Shown: positions 1-7,809 of the stretch, one piece after another
How the letters are laid out: each line of letters begins with the position of its first letter
Numbering within the stretch: the first letter of the stretch is position 1
Assembly: GCA_021202845.1 (NCBI GenBank)
Contig: JAJQCF010000021.1
Span: 28,427-92,426, forward strand
Direction: 5' to 3'
Source: Oscillospiraceae bacterium
GTDB taxonomy: Bacteria; Bacillota; Clostridia; Oscillospirales; Oscillospiraceae
DNA length: 64,000 nt
The notes under the pieces: model-generated
What the model was told of the DNA's origin: nothing
Seen by the model: only the letters and a program-made list of their open reading frames with translations
Databases searched by the model: none
Translations under genes and position numbers: made by a program

Positions 1-93
1 GGAAAGCTGCAGGACAAGACGCTCAAGCAGCAGGCGCAGCAGTTGGCGGAGAAAAATCAGCAGATTTTCGGCCGCTTCTATTCGCTGGTATAA
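1..93 (+). CDS. Spore coat protein (CotF-like), 3' end only
   Basis: The last 30 codons of a gene entering from the left edge, ending at TAA 91-93. The tail is rich in Gln, Lys and Ala (KQQAQQLAEKNQQIF) and ends GRFYSLV. This resembles the C-terminal helix of CotF/ferritin-like coat proteins that commonly precede a partner like the next gene. The stop sits 13 nt before the next start and overlaps its ribosome site (AGGAGGG), so the two are likely co-transcribed. Identity rests on the neighbour and the short tail only. Confidence 0.6.
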   Translation, partial: GKLQDKTLKQQAQQLAEKNQQIFGRFYSLV

Positions 94-106
94 GGAGGGC
101 GATGAC

Positions 107-358
107 ATGGACGACAAGAGCATAATGGAGAACATTCTCCTGACGACAAAGGGCGTCATCGACCTCTATATGCACGGCGCGGTCGAGTCCCCGACCGGCA
201 ACGTGCGCCAGACATTTTCCACGGCGCTCAACGACGCGCTGACTATGCAGAGCGGCATTTACAGCCAGATGTCCTCGCACGGCTGGTATTCCACCGAGCA
301 GGCCAGCCAGCAGCAGATTCAGCAGGTTAAGCAGAAGTATTCCTGCCCCAACTGCTGA
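107..358 (+). CDS. Spore coat protein, CotF-like
   Basis: An 83-residue protein starting at ATG 107, 8 nt after AGGAGGG. It has the pattern of small Clostridia coat proteins of the Coat F family: an N-terminal helix (MENILLTTKGVIDLYMHG), a middle segment with NVRQTFSTALNDAL and MQSGIYSQMSSHGWY, and a C-terminal Gln/Lys-rich segment ending in a CxxC-like CPNC. These are small helical proteins of the spore coat or forespore. It follows another coat-like gene and is closed by a terminator, so it ends a coat operon. The terminal Cys pair might cross-link in the coat (inference). Confidence 0.8.
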   Translation: MDDKSIMENILLTTKGVIDLYMHGAVESPTGNVRQTFSTALNDALTMQSGIYSQMSSHGWYSTEQASQQQIQQVKQKYSCPNC

Positions 359-375
359 CGGCTCACCCCCAAAAG

Positions 376-416
376 CGCGGAGAGCTTTGCACCCAAGGCT
401 CTTCGCGTTGGTTTTA
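376..416 (+). terminator. Intrinsic terminator of the coat operon
   Basis: Ten-base arms CGCGGAGAGC (376-385) and GCTCTTCGCG (398-407) pair with one G-U wobble around a 12-nt loop. They are followed by TTGGTTTTATTT. The site lies 17 nt after the coat gene stop. Confidence 0.7.
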
Positions 417-423
417 TTTACAT

Positions 424-452
424 TTGATTATCTGCGGCAGGGTGCATATAAT
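424..452 (+). promoter_or_regulatory. SigA-like promoter TTGATT-N17-TATAAT
   Basis: The -35 TTGATT is at 424-429 and a perfect -10 TATAAT at 447-452, spaced by 17 nt. Transcription should start near 459. It reads into a short structured leader that ends in its own terminator before the SLH-domain gene at 612. Confidence 0.75.
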
Positions 453-458
453 ATAACT

Positions 459-539
459 GCGGCGGCGGGGCAGCCCGCATCGAGAAAGACACAAGAGCGC
501 GCCGCGTCTTGCTTCGAGTGACTACTCGGAGCTTTTTTT
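459..539 (+). ncRNA. Structured leader or small RNA with terminator
   Basis: About 80 nt lie between the predicted start (459) and a strong terminator: arms 511-519 and 524-532, 9 bp, tetraloop GACT, then seven Ts (533-539). Upstream, GCGGCG (459-464) can pair with CGCCGC (500-505), closing a domain that holds a small GGG/CCC hairpin. The following gene starts 70 nt later with no second clear promoter. This could be an attenuator/riboswitch of the SLH gene or a free small RNA. No known riboswitch consensus was recognised. Confidence 0.5.
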
Positions 540-611
540 ATTTTCCGCGCCTTCGTATAATTTTCCCCGCGCAGGAGAAAATATTGGCGAAAACACATTA
601 CGGAGGCTTTT

Positions 612-1526
612 ATGATGAAGAAATTTTTCAGCCTTGCACTATGCGCGGCGGCGCTGCTGGGCGCGCTGGCGCTCTCGCCCGCCATTGCGGCGGACGGCGC
701 GCCAATCGCGGAAAACTTGGAGCTTGCCACCTACCGCAATGTCTCGGTGGGCGGCAGACTGGCGGCGGCAGACGCCGAGGGCGATGCGGTGACGTTCGAG
801 ATAACGACGCAGCCCAAGAAGGGCGACATCGAGCTGCACGACGACGGCTCGTTTGTCTACACCCCGCGCGAGAACAAAAAAGGGCGCGACTACTTCGGCT
901 ATCGCGCCACGGACAGCGAGGGCAACGTGTCGCAGGAGGCCACGGTTATCATCACCATCAGCAAGCAGAAAACCGGCGTGACATACAGCGACATGAGCGG
1001 CTCCGGCAGCGAGTACGCCGCCGCCGCGCTGGCCGAGAGCGGTGTTTACACCGGCGCGCTGCTGGGAGGCAGCTACGTTTTTGAGCCGAGCGCCACGCTC
1101 ACGCGCGGACAGTTTTTGATGATGTGTATGTTGGCGGCGGACATTCCGCTGCTCTCCGGCGTGCTGACAACCGGCTTTGCCGACGACGCGGACATTCCCG
1201 CGGCGATGAAGCCCTACGTCAGCACGGCGCTGCACCGCGGCATTGTCTGCGGCGTGGAGCGGGACGGACAGACGGTGTTCGCGCCCAATGAGCCGATAAC
1301 CGGCGCGGAGGCCGCGGTTATACTCGACCGCTGCTTTGCGCTGACAACGGTTTCGCTCGCCTCAGCCGACGACGGGGCCGCGCCCGTGTGGGCGGCGCAG
1401 TCGGCGGCGAATATCTCCGAGTGCGGCATACTGAGCTATGACGCCGCCGTCAGCGGCAGCGCGCTCTCCCGCGCGGAGTGCGCGGAAATGCTCGTCTCCG
1501 CAATGGCCGTCGCCGCCAAGCGCTGA
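612..1526 (+). CDS. Secreted protein with cadherin-like domain and SLH motifs
   Basis: A 304-residue exported protein. The start is one of two adjacent ATGs (612 or 615) behind GGAGG at 602-606. Residues 1-26 form a signal peptide (MMKKFF, hydrophobic core, AIA before ADG). Residues about 30-115 look like a cadherin/Big_9-type beta domain (AENLELATYRNVSVGG to SQEATVIITIS). The rest has S-layer homology features: YSDMSGSGSEYAAAALAESG, LTRGQFLMMCM, a FADDADIP segment, ITGAEAAVILDRC and LSRAECAEMLVSAM. SLH motifs usually bind pyruvylated cell-wall polymer, so a wall-attached role is inferred. A structured leader with a terminator lies upstream. Confidence 0.75.
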   Translation: MMKKFFSLALCAAALLGALALSPAIAADGAPIAENLELATYRNVSVGGRLAAADAEGDAVTFEITTQPKKGDIELHDDGSFVYTPRENKKGRDYFGYRATDSEGNVSQEATVIITISKQKTGVTYSDMSGSGSEYAAAALAESGVYTGALLGGSYVFEPSATLTRGQFLMMCMLAADIPLLSGVLTTGFADDADIPAAMKPYVSTALHRGIVCGVERDGQTVFAPNEPITGAEAAVILDRCFALTTVSLASADDGAAPVWAAQSAANISECGILSYDAAVSGSALSRAECAEMLVSAMAVAAKR

Positions 1527-1546
1527 CGCGCGGCAAAAAATTTTTA

Positions 1547-1584
1547 CACCCGCAGCCCTGCGCAGGGACTGCGGGTGCGTTTTT
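1547..1584. terminator. Bidirectional intrinsic terminator
   Basis: Arms CACCCGCAG (1547-1555) and CTGCGGGTG (1569-1577) enclose a nested CCCTG/CAGGG hairpin. GCGTTTTTTAT follows on the plus strand and AAAAAATTTTT precedes it, giving a U-tract for minus-strand transcripts too. It separates two convergent genes. Confidence 0.85.
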
Positions 1585-1586
1585 TA

Positions 1587-2477
1587 TCAGACAGCGGTCA
1601 TAAATGCGGCAAAAACGCCCAGCAGGTAAGAGACGGCGTTGGCGGTGAAGGCGTAGAGCCACAGCCGCCCGCGTGTCAGCGCACGCTCGCTGCGCCGCGG
1701 CGCGAGTCGGCAGTAAACCGCGCCCTCGACGAGGAAAACAAGCACTTCCAAGGCGAGGTAAAAAACGCCGAAGATGAGAGCCGCCGTGCCGGAGCAGCCG
1801 TTCATATGAATGTACCGGCTCAAAAGGATATTCAGCAGCACCTGCGTTATCACGTTCACCACCGCAATAAGCCCCAGCAGCCGCCTGCCGCGAAGGCCGA
1901 ACAGCAGCGCGACGGTCAGCTCAACCGCTACGGTCAAGGCGCAGCGCAGCAGGAAGGAAATTATCTCCTGCGTGTAGTCGTAGCTGCGCTCCGCGCTTAT
2001 TTCGCCGCTTTGCCAGTCCGCAAGACTGACGGTGTAGCTGCTGTTCATGGCGTAGCGCTCATAGACGGGGCTGACGCAGAAGCCGCCGCTCTCGGGGAAG
2101 TAGAGCAGGATTTTGTAGACCTCGGGCGCGCGGTACGTCCACTTTAGCTCTCCCGTCTCGGAGCTTGCCCAGTAGACCTGCAAAAAGCAGAACCCGTCCG
2201 CGTCCTCGTAGTCAACAAAGGCGCGCCAAATCTCGCGGTCAAAGCTGTCGGAGCCGTACTCCCCGCGCCAGCCGTCATTGTCCTCCGTGCCGTCATAGAC
2301 GGAGTAGGGGCCGGTGGAGCTTGTCTCAGACAGCAGCGTGGCGTAAAAGACCTCGTTCGGCATATCCGTGAACTCCACTTGCACCGTCGGCTTTGGCCCT
2401 GTGTCGGCAAAGGCAGCTGTCGCCAGCGCCAGCGTGAGCGTCAAAGCAAGCAGCAGAAGAGTCAGCGCTCTTTTCAT
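1587..2477 (-). CDS. Exported membrane protein of unknown function
   Basis: A 296-residue protein, not recognised as a known family. It starts at ATG 2477 behind GGGAGGGAG. Residues 1-25 are a clear signal peptide (MKRALTLLLLALTLTLAL, cleavage near AFA-DT). Residues about 26-165 form a Tyr-, Asp- and Trp-rich extracytoplasmic domain. Four hydrophobic segments follow (near 172-195, 203-225, 231-255 and 275-296). The layout is an external sensor-like domain on a four-helix membrane part. It is monocistronic and convergent with the SLH gene, with which it shares a terminator. Confidence 0.55.
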   Translation of the reverse strand: MKRALTLLLLALTLTLALATAAFADTGPKPTVQVEFTDMPNEVFYATLLSETSSTGPYSVYDGTEDNDGWRGEYGSDSFDREIWRAFVDYEDADGFCFLQVYWASSETGELKWTYRAPEVYKILLYFPESGGFCVSPVYERYAMNSSYTVSLADWQSGEISAERSYDYTQEIISFLLRCALTVAVELTVALLFGLRGRRLLGLIAVVNVITQVLLNILLSRYIHMNGCSGTAALIFGVFYLALEVLVFLVEGAVYCRLAPRRSERALTRGRLWLYAFTANAVSYLLGVFAAFMTAV

Positions 2478-2602
2478 TTGTCTCCCTCCTTTTCAAATAA
2501 AAAATTTCTCCGTTGGTGGTTACATTATACCAGCGGAGAAGCACTATGTGTTAATAAATTATGAATTTATTTAATACTTTTGTAATATTTTAAGCTGCTC
2601 GC

Positions 2603-2911
2603 TCAGAACAGGCCGTGATTATATTTGAGCTGTGCGCAGACAATGACGATAAGCCCGACAACGCAGCCGACTATGGCTACAATATCAAGCCGGTCGGAGG
2701 TGACAAAAAGGCTGAGAACAGCGGAGAGAATCAAAGCTATGCCAATGATGAGCGTGCCTGCGCCGACAGCGCGGCCATACTTGGGCGCGTCGGCCTCCGA
2801 GACCTTAGTGCGGTTGTACCAGTGAATGGTGCTGATGTTGCCTTTGATGTTCGCAATTCCCAGCAGAGAGATTATTGCACCGAGAATTAAGAGAGTGCAG
2901 AGCTTGCCCAT
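2603..2911 (-). CDS. Small membrane protein, DUF3784-like
   Basis: About 102 residues with three hydrophobic segments: residues about 2-22, 45-67 and 76-93. The loop after the first has NISTIHWYNRTKVSE and DAPKYGRAVGAGT. This resembles the DUF3784 family of small Firmicutes membrane proteins of unknown role. ATG 2911 is preferred because GGGAGG (2925-2920) is 8 nt upstream; a GTG at 2920 would overlap that site. The family call is tentative. Confidence 0.55.
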   Translation of the reverse strand: MGKLCTLLILGAIISLLGIANIKGNISTIHWYNRTKVSEADAPKYGRAVGAGTLIIGIALILSAVLSLFVTSDRLDIVAIVGCVVGLIVIVCAQLKYNHGLF

Positions 2912-2979
2912 AAGCGGCACCTCCCGTTTCTTAGCTTTCTCTCAGTATAGCATAGAACAGGAGAGAATACAAATTATTT

Positions 2980-3870
2980 TTACTCTTCCTCGCTCTCGCC
3001 GTAGGGGTTGATGTGAACCATGCAGTGCTTCACCTCGGGGAAGGCGGATTCTATGCTGTCGTGGACGTGCTGGCATATGGCGTGGGCGTCGTGAAGCTCT
3101 AACTTGGGGTCTGCGGAGACTTCTACGTCTACGTAAAAGCGGCTGCCGAACTGCCGCGTGCGCACCAAGTCCACCGACATAACGCCCTCCACCGCGGCGG
3201 CGCAGGCGTAAATGGCGTTGTTCGTAGCCTCGTCGCAGCTGCGGTCGGTCATCTTGCCTATGGCCTCGCGGAAGGCGCTGACCGCGCTCCACAGCACCAT
3301 GGCGGAGAGCGCCGTTTCCATAACGGGGTCGAGCACCGGCAGACCGAGCCGCGCTCCGGCGATTCCCACAAGGGAGCCGACGGAGACGAACACGTCCGCG
3401 CGGTAGTTTTCCGCCGCCGCAATGAGCGCGGAGACGCGCAGCTCCCGCCCGCGGCGGAACGTATAGACCGAGAGCGTCAGCTTGCCGGCAATGGAGACGC
3501 AGGCTGCTGCTGCCGCCAGCGCTGCGGGGCCGCTCGAGGCGGCGTAATCGCCGGAGACGACGGACATAACGCCGTGGCGCGCCATGAATATGCCCGCCAG
3601 CGCCAGCATGAATGACAGCAGCAGCGTGGCAACGCACTCAAAGCGCTCGTGCCCGTAAGGGTGGCCTTTGTCCGCCTTGCACTCGCTGAGCCGTATGCCG
3701 GTCATGGCGATTACGGAGCCGGCCACGTCGCCGAGCGAGTCCACGCCGTCGCTGATAAGCGCGCCGGAGTGCCCGAGCGCGCCCGCGGCGAGCTTGAGCA
3801 CGCTGAGTGCGCCGTTTATTATTATGCCGGTCACGCTAACCCGCTCCGCCATTTTCAGCTGGCTGCCCAT
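2980..3870 (-). CDS. Cation diffusion facilitator family transporter
   Basis: A 296-residue CDF efflux transporter. These export Zn2+, Fe2+, Mn2+ or similar ions in exchange for protons. The TM2 signature is HSGALISDGVDSLGD (residues about 34-48), supplying Asp ligands, and the loop GHPYGHERFE follows TM3. Six TM segments span residues about 10-205. The C-terminal cytosolic domain (about 210-296) has the ferredoxin-like CDF pattern with DAHAICQHVHDSIESAFP and ends HMVHINPYGE. ATG 3870 has GAGG 5 nt upstream. The metal cannot be read from sequence alone. Confidence 0.9.
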   Translation of the reverse strand: MGSQLKMAERVSVTGIIINGALSVLKLAAGALGHSGALISDGVDSLGDVAGSVIAMTGIRLSECKADKGHPYGHERFECVATLLLSFMLALAGIFMARHGVMSVVSGDYAASSGPAALAAAAACVSIAGKLTLSVYTFRRGRELRVSALIAAAENYRADVFVSVGSLVGIAGARLGLPVLDPVMETALSAMVLWSAVSAFREAIGKMTDRSCDEATNNAIYACAAAVEGVMSVDLVRTRQFGSRFYVDVEVSADPKLELHDAHAICQHVHDSIESAFPEVKHCMVHINPYGESEEE

Positions 3871-3981
3871 AAAGCCTCACCGCCTCCGCTTTGCTTGATA
3901 ACAGTATATTCCGCGCCGCTTTTATATGTTCCTAATACGATAAATCATTGCCGCGCGATTAGTCAAGAGCAACATTTTGCC

Positions 3982-4010
3982 TTGCCTAAGCGGCGGAGCT
4001 GTGTTATAAT
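3982..4010 (+). promoter_or_regulatory. SigA-like promoter TTGCCT-N17-TATAAT
   Basis: -35 TTGCCT at 3982-3987, 17-nt spacer, perfect -10 TATAAT at 4005-4010. The predicted start near 4017 leaves a 30-nt leader before the MATE transporter. Confidence 0.75.
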
Positions 4011-4046
4011 TCCAACGGATAATCATATGCTGCGGAGGCGCCGAAG

Positions 4047-5414
4047 TTGACAGAGGCAAAAGGTACTTTTTTTACGCACGACAAGCATTTTTATAAAACG
4101 CTCTTTTCCATGATGACGTTCGTGGCGCTGCAAAATCTGCTCGCCTACAGCGTGAATATGGCCGACAATATAATGCTGGGCAGCTACAGCGAGTATGCCA
4201 TGTCCGGCGCGGCTACGGTCAATCAGGTGTTTTTTGTCCTGCAAACCACCGCCAACGCGCTGGCAACGGCGGTCGTGGCGCTCTGCTCGCAGTATTGGGG
4301 CAAGCAGACAACCGAGCCCATACGCGCTGTCACCGGCGTGGCGCTCAAGGCCGCGGCGCTGCTGGGCATTATATTCTGGGCTCTCAGCGCGTTTTTGGAC
4401 GAGGAGATATTAGGCATCTTCACCACTTCGGACGCCATTTTGGCCGAGGGCGTCAAGTACATAAAAACGCTCAAGTGGACGTTCATTCTCTTCTCGCTCT
4501 CAACGGTGCTCATGGCGGCGCTCAGGAGCGTGGGCACGGTGAACATATCGTTCTGCACCTCGGCGGTCAGCCTTGTGCTGAACGTGGGCATAAACTACAC
4601 GCTCATTTTCGGACGCTTCGGTTTCCCCGAAATGGGCGTCGCGGGCGCGGCAATCGGCACGCTCATCTCCCGCTGCGTGGAGCTGGGGATAATCGTGTTC
4701 TATCTGGCGAAAATGGACAAGAAGATGCGCCTGTTTTCCGCCGGATTCCTGCGCGGCGACGGCGGCTATGCGCGCGACTACGGGCGGGTGCTGCTGCCGA
4801 TGATGATTTCCTCGCTCGTTTGGGCCATATCCGTACCCATGCAGACGGCCATACTCGGCCACCTCTCGGACGCCGCCATTGCCGCCAACAGCGTCGCCAC
4901 TACGTTTTACCAGTACCTCAAGGTCTTTGTGCAGGCCATGACGAACGTCTCCGCCGTGATGATTGGCAACGCCATAGGCCGCGGAAGCTTGGACAGAATA
5001 AAGTCCGACGCAAGGAGCCTGACTGCCATAGACATGACAATCGGTGTCATTCTGGCAGCCGCGCTCTACCTGCTGCGCGCTCCGCTGATGAGCCTGTACA
5101 ACCTCAGCGACGAGACGACGGCGCTGGCCATGAACCTGCTCGCGGTTATGAGCCTCGTCATGCTCGGCATGGCCTACCAGTACCCCGTCCACTCCGGCAT
5201 TATTCAGGGCGGAGGAGACGCGAAGTTCGTGATGAATATGAACCTCATCAGCATTTGGGTCATCGTCATGCCGCTGTCGTTCCTTTCCGCTTTCGTGTGG
5301 CACTGGCCGGTGGAGGCGGTCGTGCTTGTGATACAGTCCGACCAGATTTTCAAGTCCCTGCCGACGTTTATACGCTTCCGCAGCTACAAGTGGATTAAAA
5401 CCCTGACGCGCTGA
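4047..5414 (+). CDS. MATE family efflux transporter
   Basis: A 455-residue, twelve-helix multidrug/toxin extrusion protein built as two six-helix halves (about residues 20-225 and 245-445). Typical features are the first half's MADNIMLGSYSEYAMSG and VNQVFF, plus LRSVGTVNISF, NYTLIFG and GVAGAAIGTLISR. MATE proteins export drugs or metabolites using Na+ or H+. The start is TTG 4047: GGAGG at 4034-4038 is 8 nt upstream and the promoter lies just before, while the first ATG is about 20 codons later with no such site. It is monocistronic. Confidence 0.9.
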   Translation: MTEAKGTFFTHDKHFYKTLFSMMTFVALQNLLAYSVNMADNIMLGSYSEYAMSGAATVNQVFFVLQTTANALATAVVALCSQYWGKQTTEPIRAVTGVALKAAALLGIIFWALSAFLDEEILGIFTTSDAILAEGVKYIKTLKWTFILFSLSTVLMAALRSVGTVNISFCTSAVSLVLNVGINYTLIFGRFGFPEMGVAGAAIGTLISRCVELGIIVFYLAKMDKKMRLFSAGFLRGDGGYARDYGRVLLPMMISSLVWAISVPMQTAILGHLSDAAIAANSVATTFYQYLKVFVQAMTNVSAVMIGNAIGRGSLDRIKSDARSLTAIDMTIGVILAAALYLLRAPLMSLYNLSDETTALAMNLLAVMSLVMLGMAYQYPVHSGIIQGGGDAKFVMNMNLISIWVIVMPLSFLSAFVWHWPVEAVVLVIQSDQIFKSLPTFIRFRSYKWIKTLTR

Positions 5415-5490
5415 TATAAAGATAACGTTAAGTTTATACTTATAAAAAATTCTAATTACGTAATAAAAGCATGTTTCCCCCTCTTGCTTT

Positions 5491-5519
5491 TTGATAGAAC
5501 AGTGTTATTATGTTATAGG
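5491..5519 (+). promoter_or_regulatory. Possible promoter TTGATA-N17-TATAGG
   Basis: TTGATA at 5491-5496, 17-nt spacer, TATAGG at 5514-5519. The predicted start near 5526 leaves about 34 nt before the ArsB/NhaD-like transporter. The -10 is imperfect, so this is moderate. Confidence 0.45.
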
Positions 5520-5559
5520 ATATTTCTATCTTTGTGTCAAAAGAGGAGAGGTAAATAAC

Positions 5560-6909
5560 ATGATTGCGCAAATTGCAGCTGTGGTCATTTTTGTGGCCAT
5601 GTTCGTAATGATTGTCTTGGAGCGCCTGCCGAACTACATAGTCACGCTGACGGCGGCGCTGCTGACAATTTTCGTGGTGTTCATCCTGTGCATGGGCGAC
5701 CCCTCGGCGGCTTGGCAGTCGCTGAATTTGGGCGTCTTTGCCACGGAGGGCTTCTGGTACCAAGCCGAGCTGGTGGGAGAGTCCAGCCCCGGTATCAACT
5801 GGGAGACTATCGTTTTCATAGTCGGCATGATGGTCATGGTGGGCGGAATGTCCTCCTGCGGATTCTTCCGCTGGCTGTGTCTGGCTATGGCAAAGCTCGT
5901 AAACTACAAAATTAAGCTGATATTTTTGTCGTTTATGATTCTTTCCGCCGTTTTCTCGGCCATAATAGGCAGTATAACGGTTATACTGTTTTTAGCCGCG
6001 GTGACGGTTGAGCTGTCGCGTATGATGAAGTTTGACCCCGTGCCGATGATTCTCTCCGAGATTTTCACTGCCAACTTGGGCGGCGCTGCCACCATGTGCG
6101 GCGACCCGCCGAACATAATAATCGGCACCTCGCTGGGCTACTCGTTCGGCGACTTCATCGTGAACACGGGCTTAATGGCGGTTGTGGGGCTCATTTTCGC
6201 GGTGATATACTTCTACTGCTGCTTCCGCAAGCAGCTTGTGGCGGGAGTGGAGATGCCCGCAGGCGGATTCCCCGACCCGCGCGGCGCGATAACCGACAAA
6301 AACGGTTTCATCAGGAGCTGGATAATTTTCGGCGCGACTGTGCTGCTGCTGGCGACCCACGCGCAGACGGGACTGACCGTTTCCACAATCGGCGTGTTCA
6401 TTGCCGCCGCCACGCTGCTGCTCTCGGGCAAGTATGTGGGCGAGATTGTGCAGGGCATAGACTGGGAGACAGTGCTGTTTTTCATCGGACTGTTCATAGC
6501 AGTCAGCGGACTGGAGCAGACCGGAATTTTGGAGGTCATAGCGGACTTCATCGGCAAGGTCAGCGGCGGCAACGCCTACGTCATGGTGGCGATAATAATC
6601 TGGATAGCCGCCATAGCCAGCGCGTTCATTGACAACATTCCCTTCGCCGCGACAATGGTGCCGGTTATCAAGAGCCTTTCTGCCACCACGGGCGTGGACA
6701 TAAGCGCCATGGCTTGGGCGCTCAGCATGGGCACGGACGTCGGCGGCAACGCCACGCCGATAGGCGCCAGCGCAAATGTTGTCGGCACGTCCATCTGCGC
6801 CAAGGCCGGACGTCCCATAGGCTGGGGCAAATACTGCCGCTACCTCGCGCCCGCTACCGCCGTTGTCATCGCCCTTTCCATGCTCATCGTGTTTGTCAGG
6901 TATCTGTAA
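5560..6909 (+). CDS. ArsB/NhaD-type (ion transporter superfamily) permease
   Basis: A 449-residue membrane protein of the SLC13/ArsB/NhaD group. The diagnostic segment is GGAATMCGDPPNIIIG near residue 185-200, matching the GDPPN motif of ArsB and NhaD proteins. The second half repeats the fold, with FIDNIPFAATMVPVI and MGTDVGGNATPIGASANVV. These carry arsenite, Na+/H+ or dicarboxylates; the substrate is not assignable here. ATG 5560 is chosen because GAGGAGAGG lies just upstream. A cytidylate kinase-like gene follows 37 nt later and shares its terminator. Confidence 0.85.
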   Translation: MIAQIAAVVIFVAMFVMIVLERLPNYIVTLTAALLTIFVVFILCMGDPSAAWQSLNLGVFATEGFWYQAELVGESSPGINWETIVFIVGMMVMVGGMSSCGFFRWLCLAMAKLVNYKIKLIFLSFMILSAVFSAIIGSITVILFLAAVTVELSRMMKFDPVPMILSEIFTANLGGAATMCGDPPNIIIGTSLGYSFGDFIVNTGLMAVVGLIFAVIYFYCCFRKQLVAGVEMPAGGFPDPRGAITDKNGFIRSWIIFGATVLLLATHAQTGLTVSTIGVFIAAATLLLSGKYVGEIVQGIDWETVLFFIGLFIAVSGLEQTGILEVIADFIGKVSGGNAYVMVAIIIWIAAIASAFIDNIPFAATMVPVIKSLSATTGVDISAMAWALSMGTDVGGNATPIGASANVVGTSICAKAGRPIGWGKYCRYLAPATAVVIALSMLIVFVRYL

Positions 6910-6946
6910 GAGAATAATTTTAAATTAAATAGAGGAGGAATCCGGC

Positions 6947-7567
6947 ATGTCACAGCTCATTATTGAAATAAACCGTGAGTTCGGCTCCGGCGGACACGAG
7001 ATTGCCCGCCAGCTCTCCCAGCGCTTCAACCTCAAGCTATACGAGGAAAATATCCTCACCGAGATAGCCGAGGAGTACGACATCGACCCCGAGACGCTGA
7101 AAAAGTATGACGAGGTGCCAAAGCGCATTTACGGCTCGCGCACCGTCAAGGGCTTCAGCAACTCGCCCGCGGATGCCGTTGCGCATATGCAGTATAAATT
7201 TCTGCGCGAAAAGGCCGCGGCGGGGGAGTCGTTCGTCGTCGTCGGCCGCTGCGGCGAGGAGGCGCTGAAGGACAACCCCGACGTTGTGGCGATTTTCGTG
7301 CTCGCCTCCACCGAGTTCAAGCTGAAGCGCATAATGGCGCAGGGCGATACGAGCGAGGCCGAGGCGCTCAAGCTCATGCAGCGCACGGATAAGCAGCGCC
7401 GCACCCACCAGAACCACTACTGCGTCTGCAAGTGGGGCGACGCGCGGTTTTACGACATGACAGTCAACTCCGGCCGACTGGGCATAGACGGCACCGTGGA
7501 CATATTGGAGCAGTATATCAAAGCCCGCATCGCCGCCAGAAACAACGCCGAGCCGGAGGCGGAATGA
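6947..7567 (+). CDS. Cytidylate kinase-like family protein
   Basis: A 206-residue P-loop-fold protein of the cytidylate kinase-like family. It starts IIEINREFGSGGHEIARQL: the GSGGHEIA stretch sits where the P-loop would be but lacks the usual GKS/T lysine. VVVGRCGEEAL, the R-rich segment KLMQRTDKQRRTHQNHY and WGDARFYDMTVNSGRLGIDG follow, typical of the family. Real CMP kinases are distinct and housekeeping, so nucleotide phosphorylation is not assured. Being co-transcribed with a transporter suggests a regulatory or accessory role. A second copy is fused to a permease at 29.4-31.4 kb. RBS GAGGAGG. Confidence 0.8.
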   Translation: MSQLIIEINREFGSGGHEIARQLSQRFNLKLYEENILTEIAEEYDIDPETLKKYDEVPKRIYGSRTVKGFSNSPADAVAHMQYKFLREKAAAGESFVVVGRCGEEALKDNPDVVAIFVLASTEFKLKRIMAQGDTSEAEALKLMQRTDKQRRTHQNHYCVCKWGDARFYDMTVNSGRLGIDGTVDILEQYIKARIAARNNAEPEAE

Positions 7568-7602
7568 GCGCAATTCCGCGCCAAAAATCCACATTGGCAG
7601 CC

Positions 7603-7643
7603 ATGGCGGAGCGGGATAAGTTTCCCGCCCCGCCATTTTGGTG
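7603..7643 (+). terminator. Intrinsic terminator after the transporter/kinase-like pair
   Basis: ATGGCGG (7603-7609) pairs with CCGCCAT (7630-7636), with GCGGGA/TCCCGC inside, then TTTTGGTGATTT. It separates this operon from the ATP synthase promoter. Confidence 0.7.
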
Positions 7644-7694
7644 ATTTCGACATAAAGATATTGCTAACATTTTATAAGAACAGCGAAATAACCG

Positions 7695-7723
7695 TTGATT
7701 TTCACAACCATTTGTGATATTAT
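7695..7723 (+). promoter_or_regulatory. Promoter of the ATP synthase operon, TTGATT-N17-TATTAT
   Basis: -35 TTGATT at 7695-7700 and -10 TATTAT at 7718-7723 with 17-nt spacing. The start near 7730 gives a leader of about 80 nt before atpB. No other promoter was seen inside the operon. Confidence 0.7.
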
Positions 7724-7809
7724 TCAAAAGCTGGAGAAGATTTTATTGCATTATAACCAATTTTAATCGCCAGCGCGTTTCGGGGATTTTCCAACGGGGA
7801 GGCATGATA

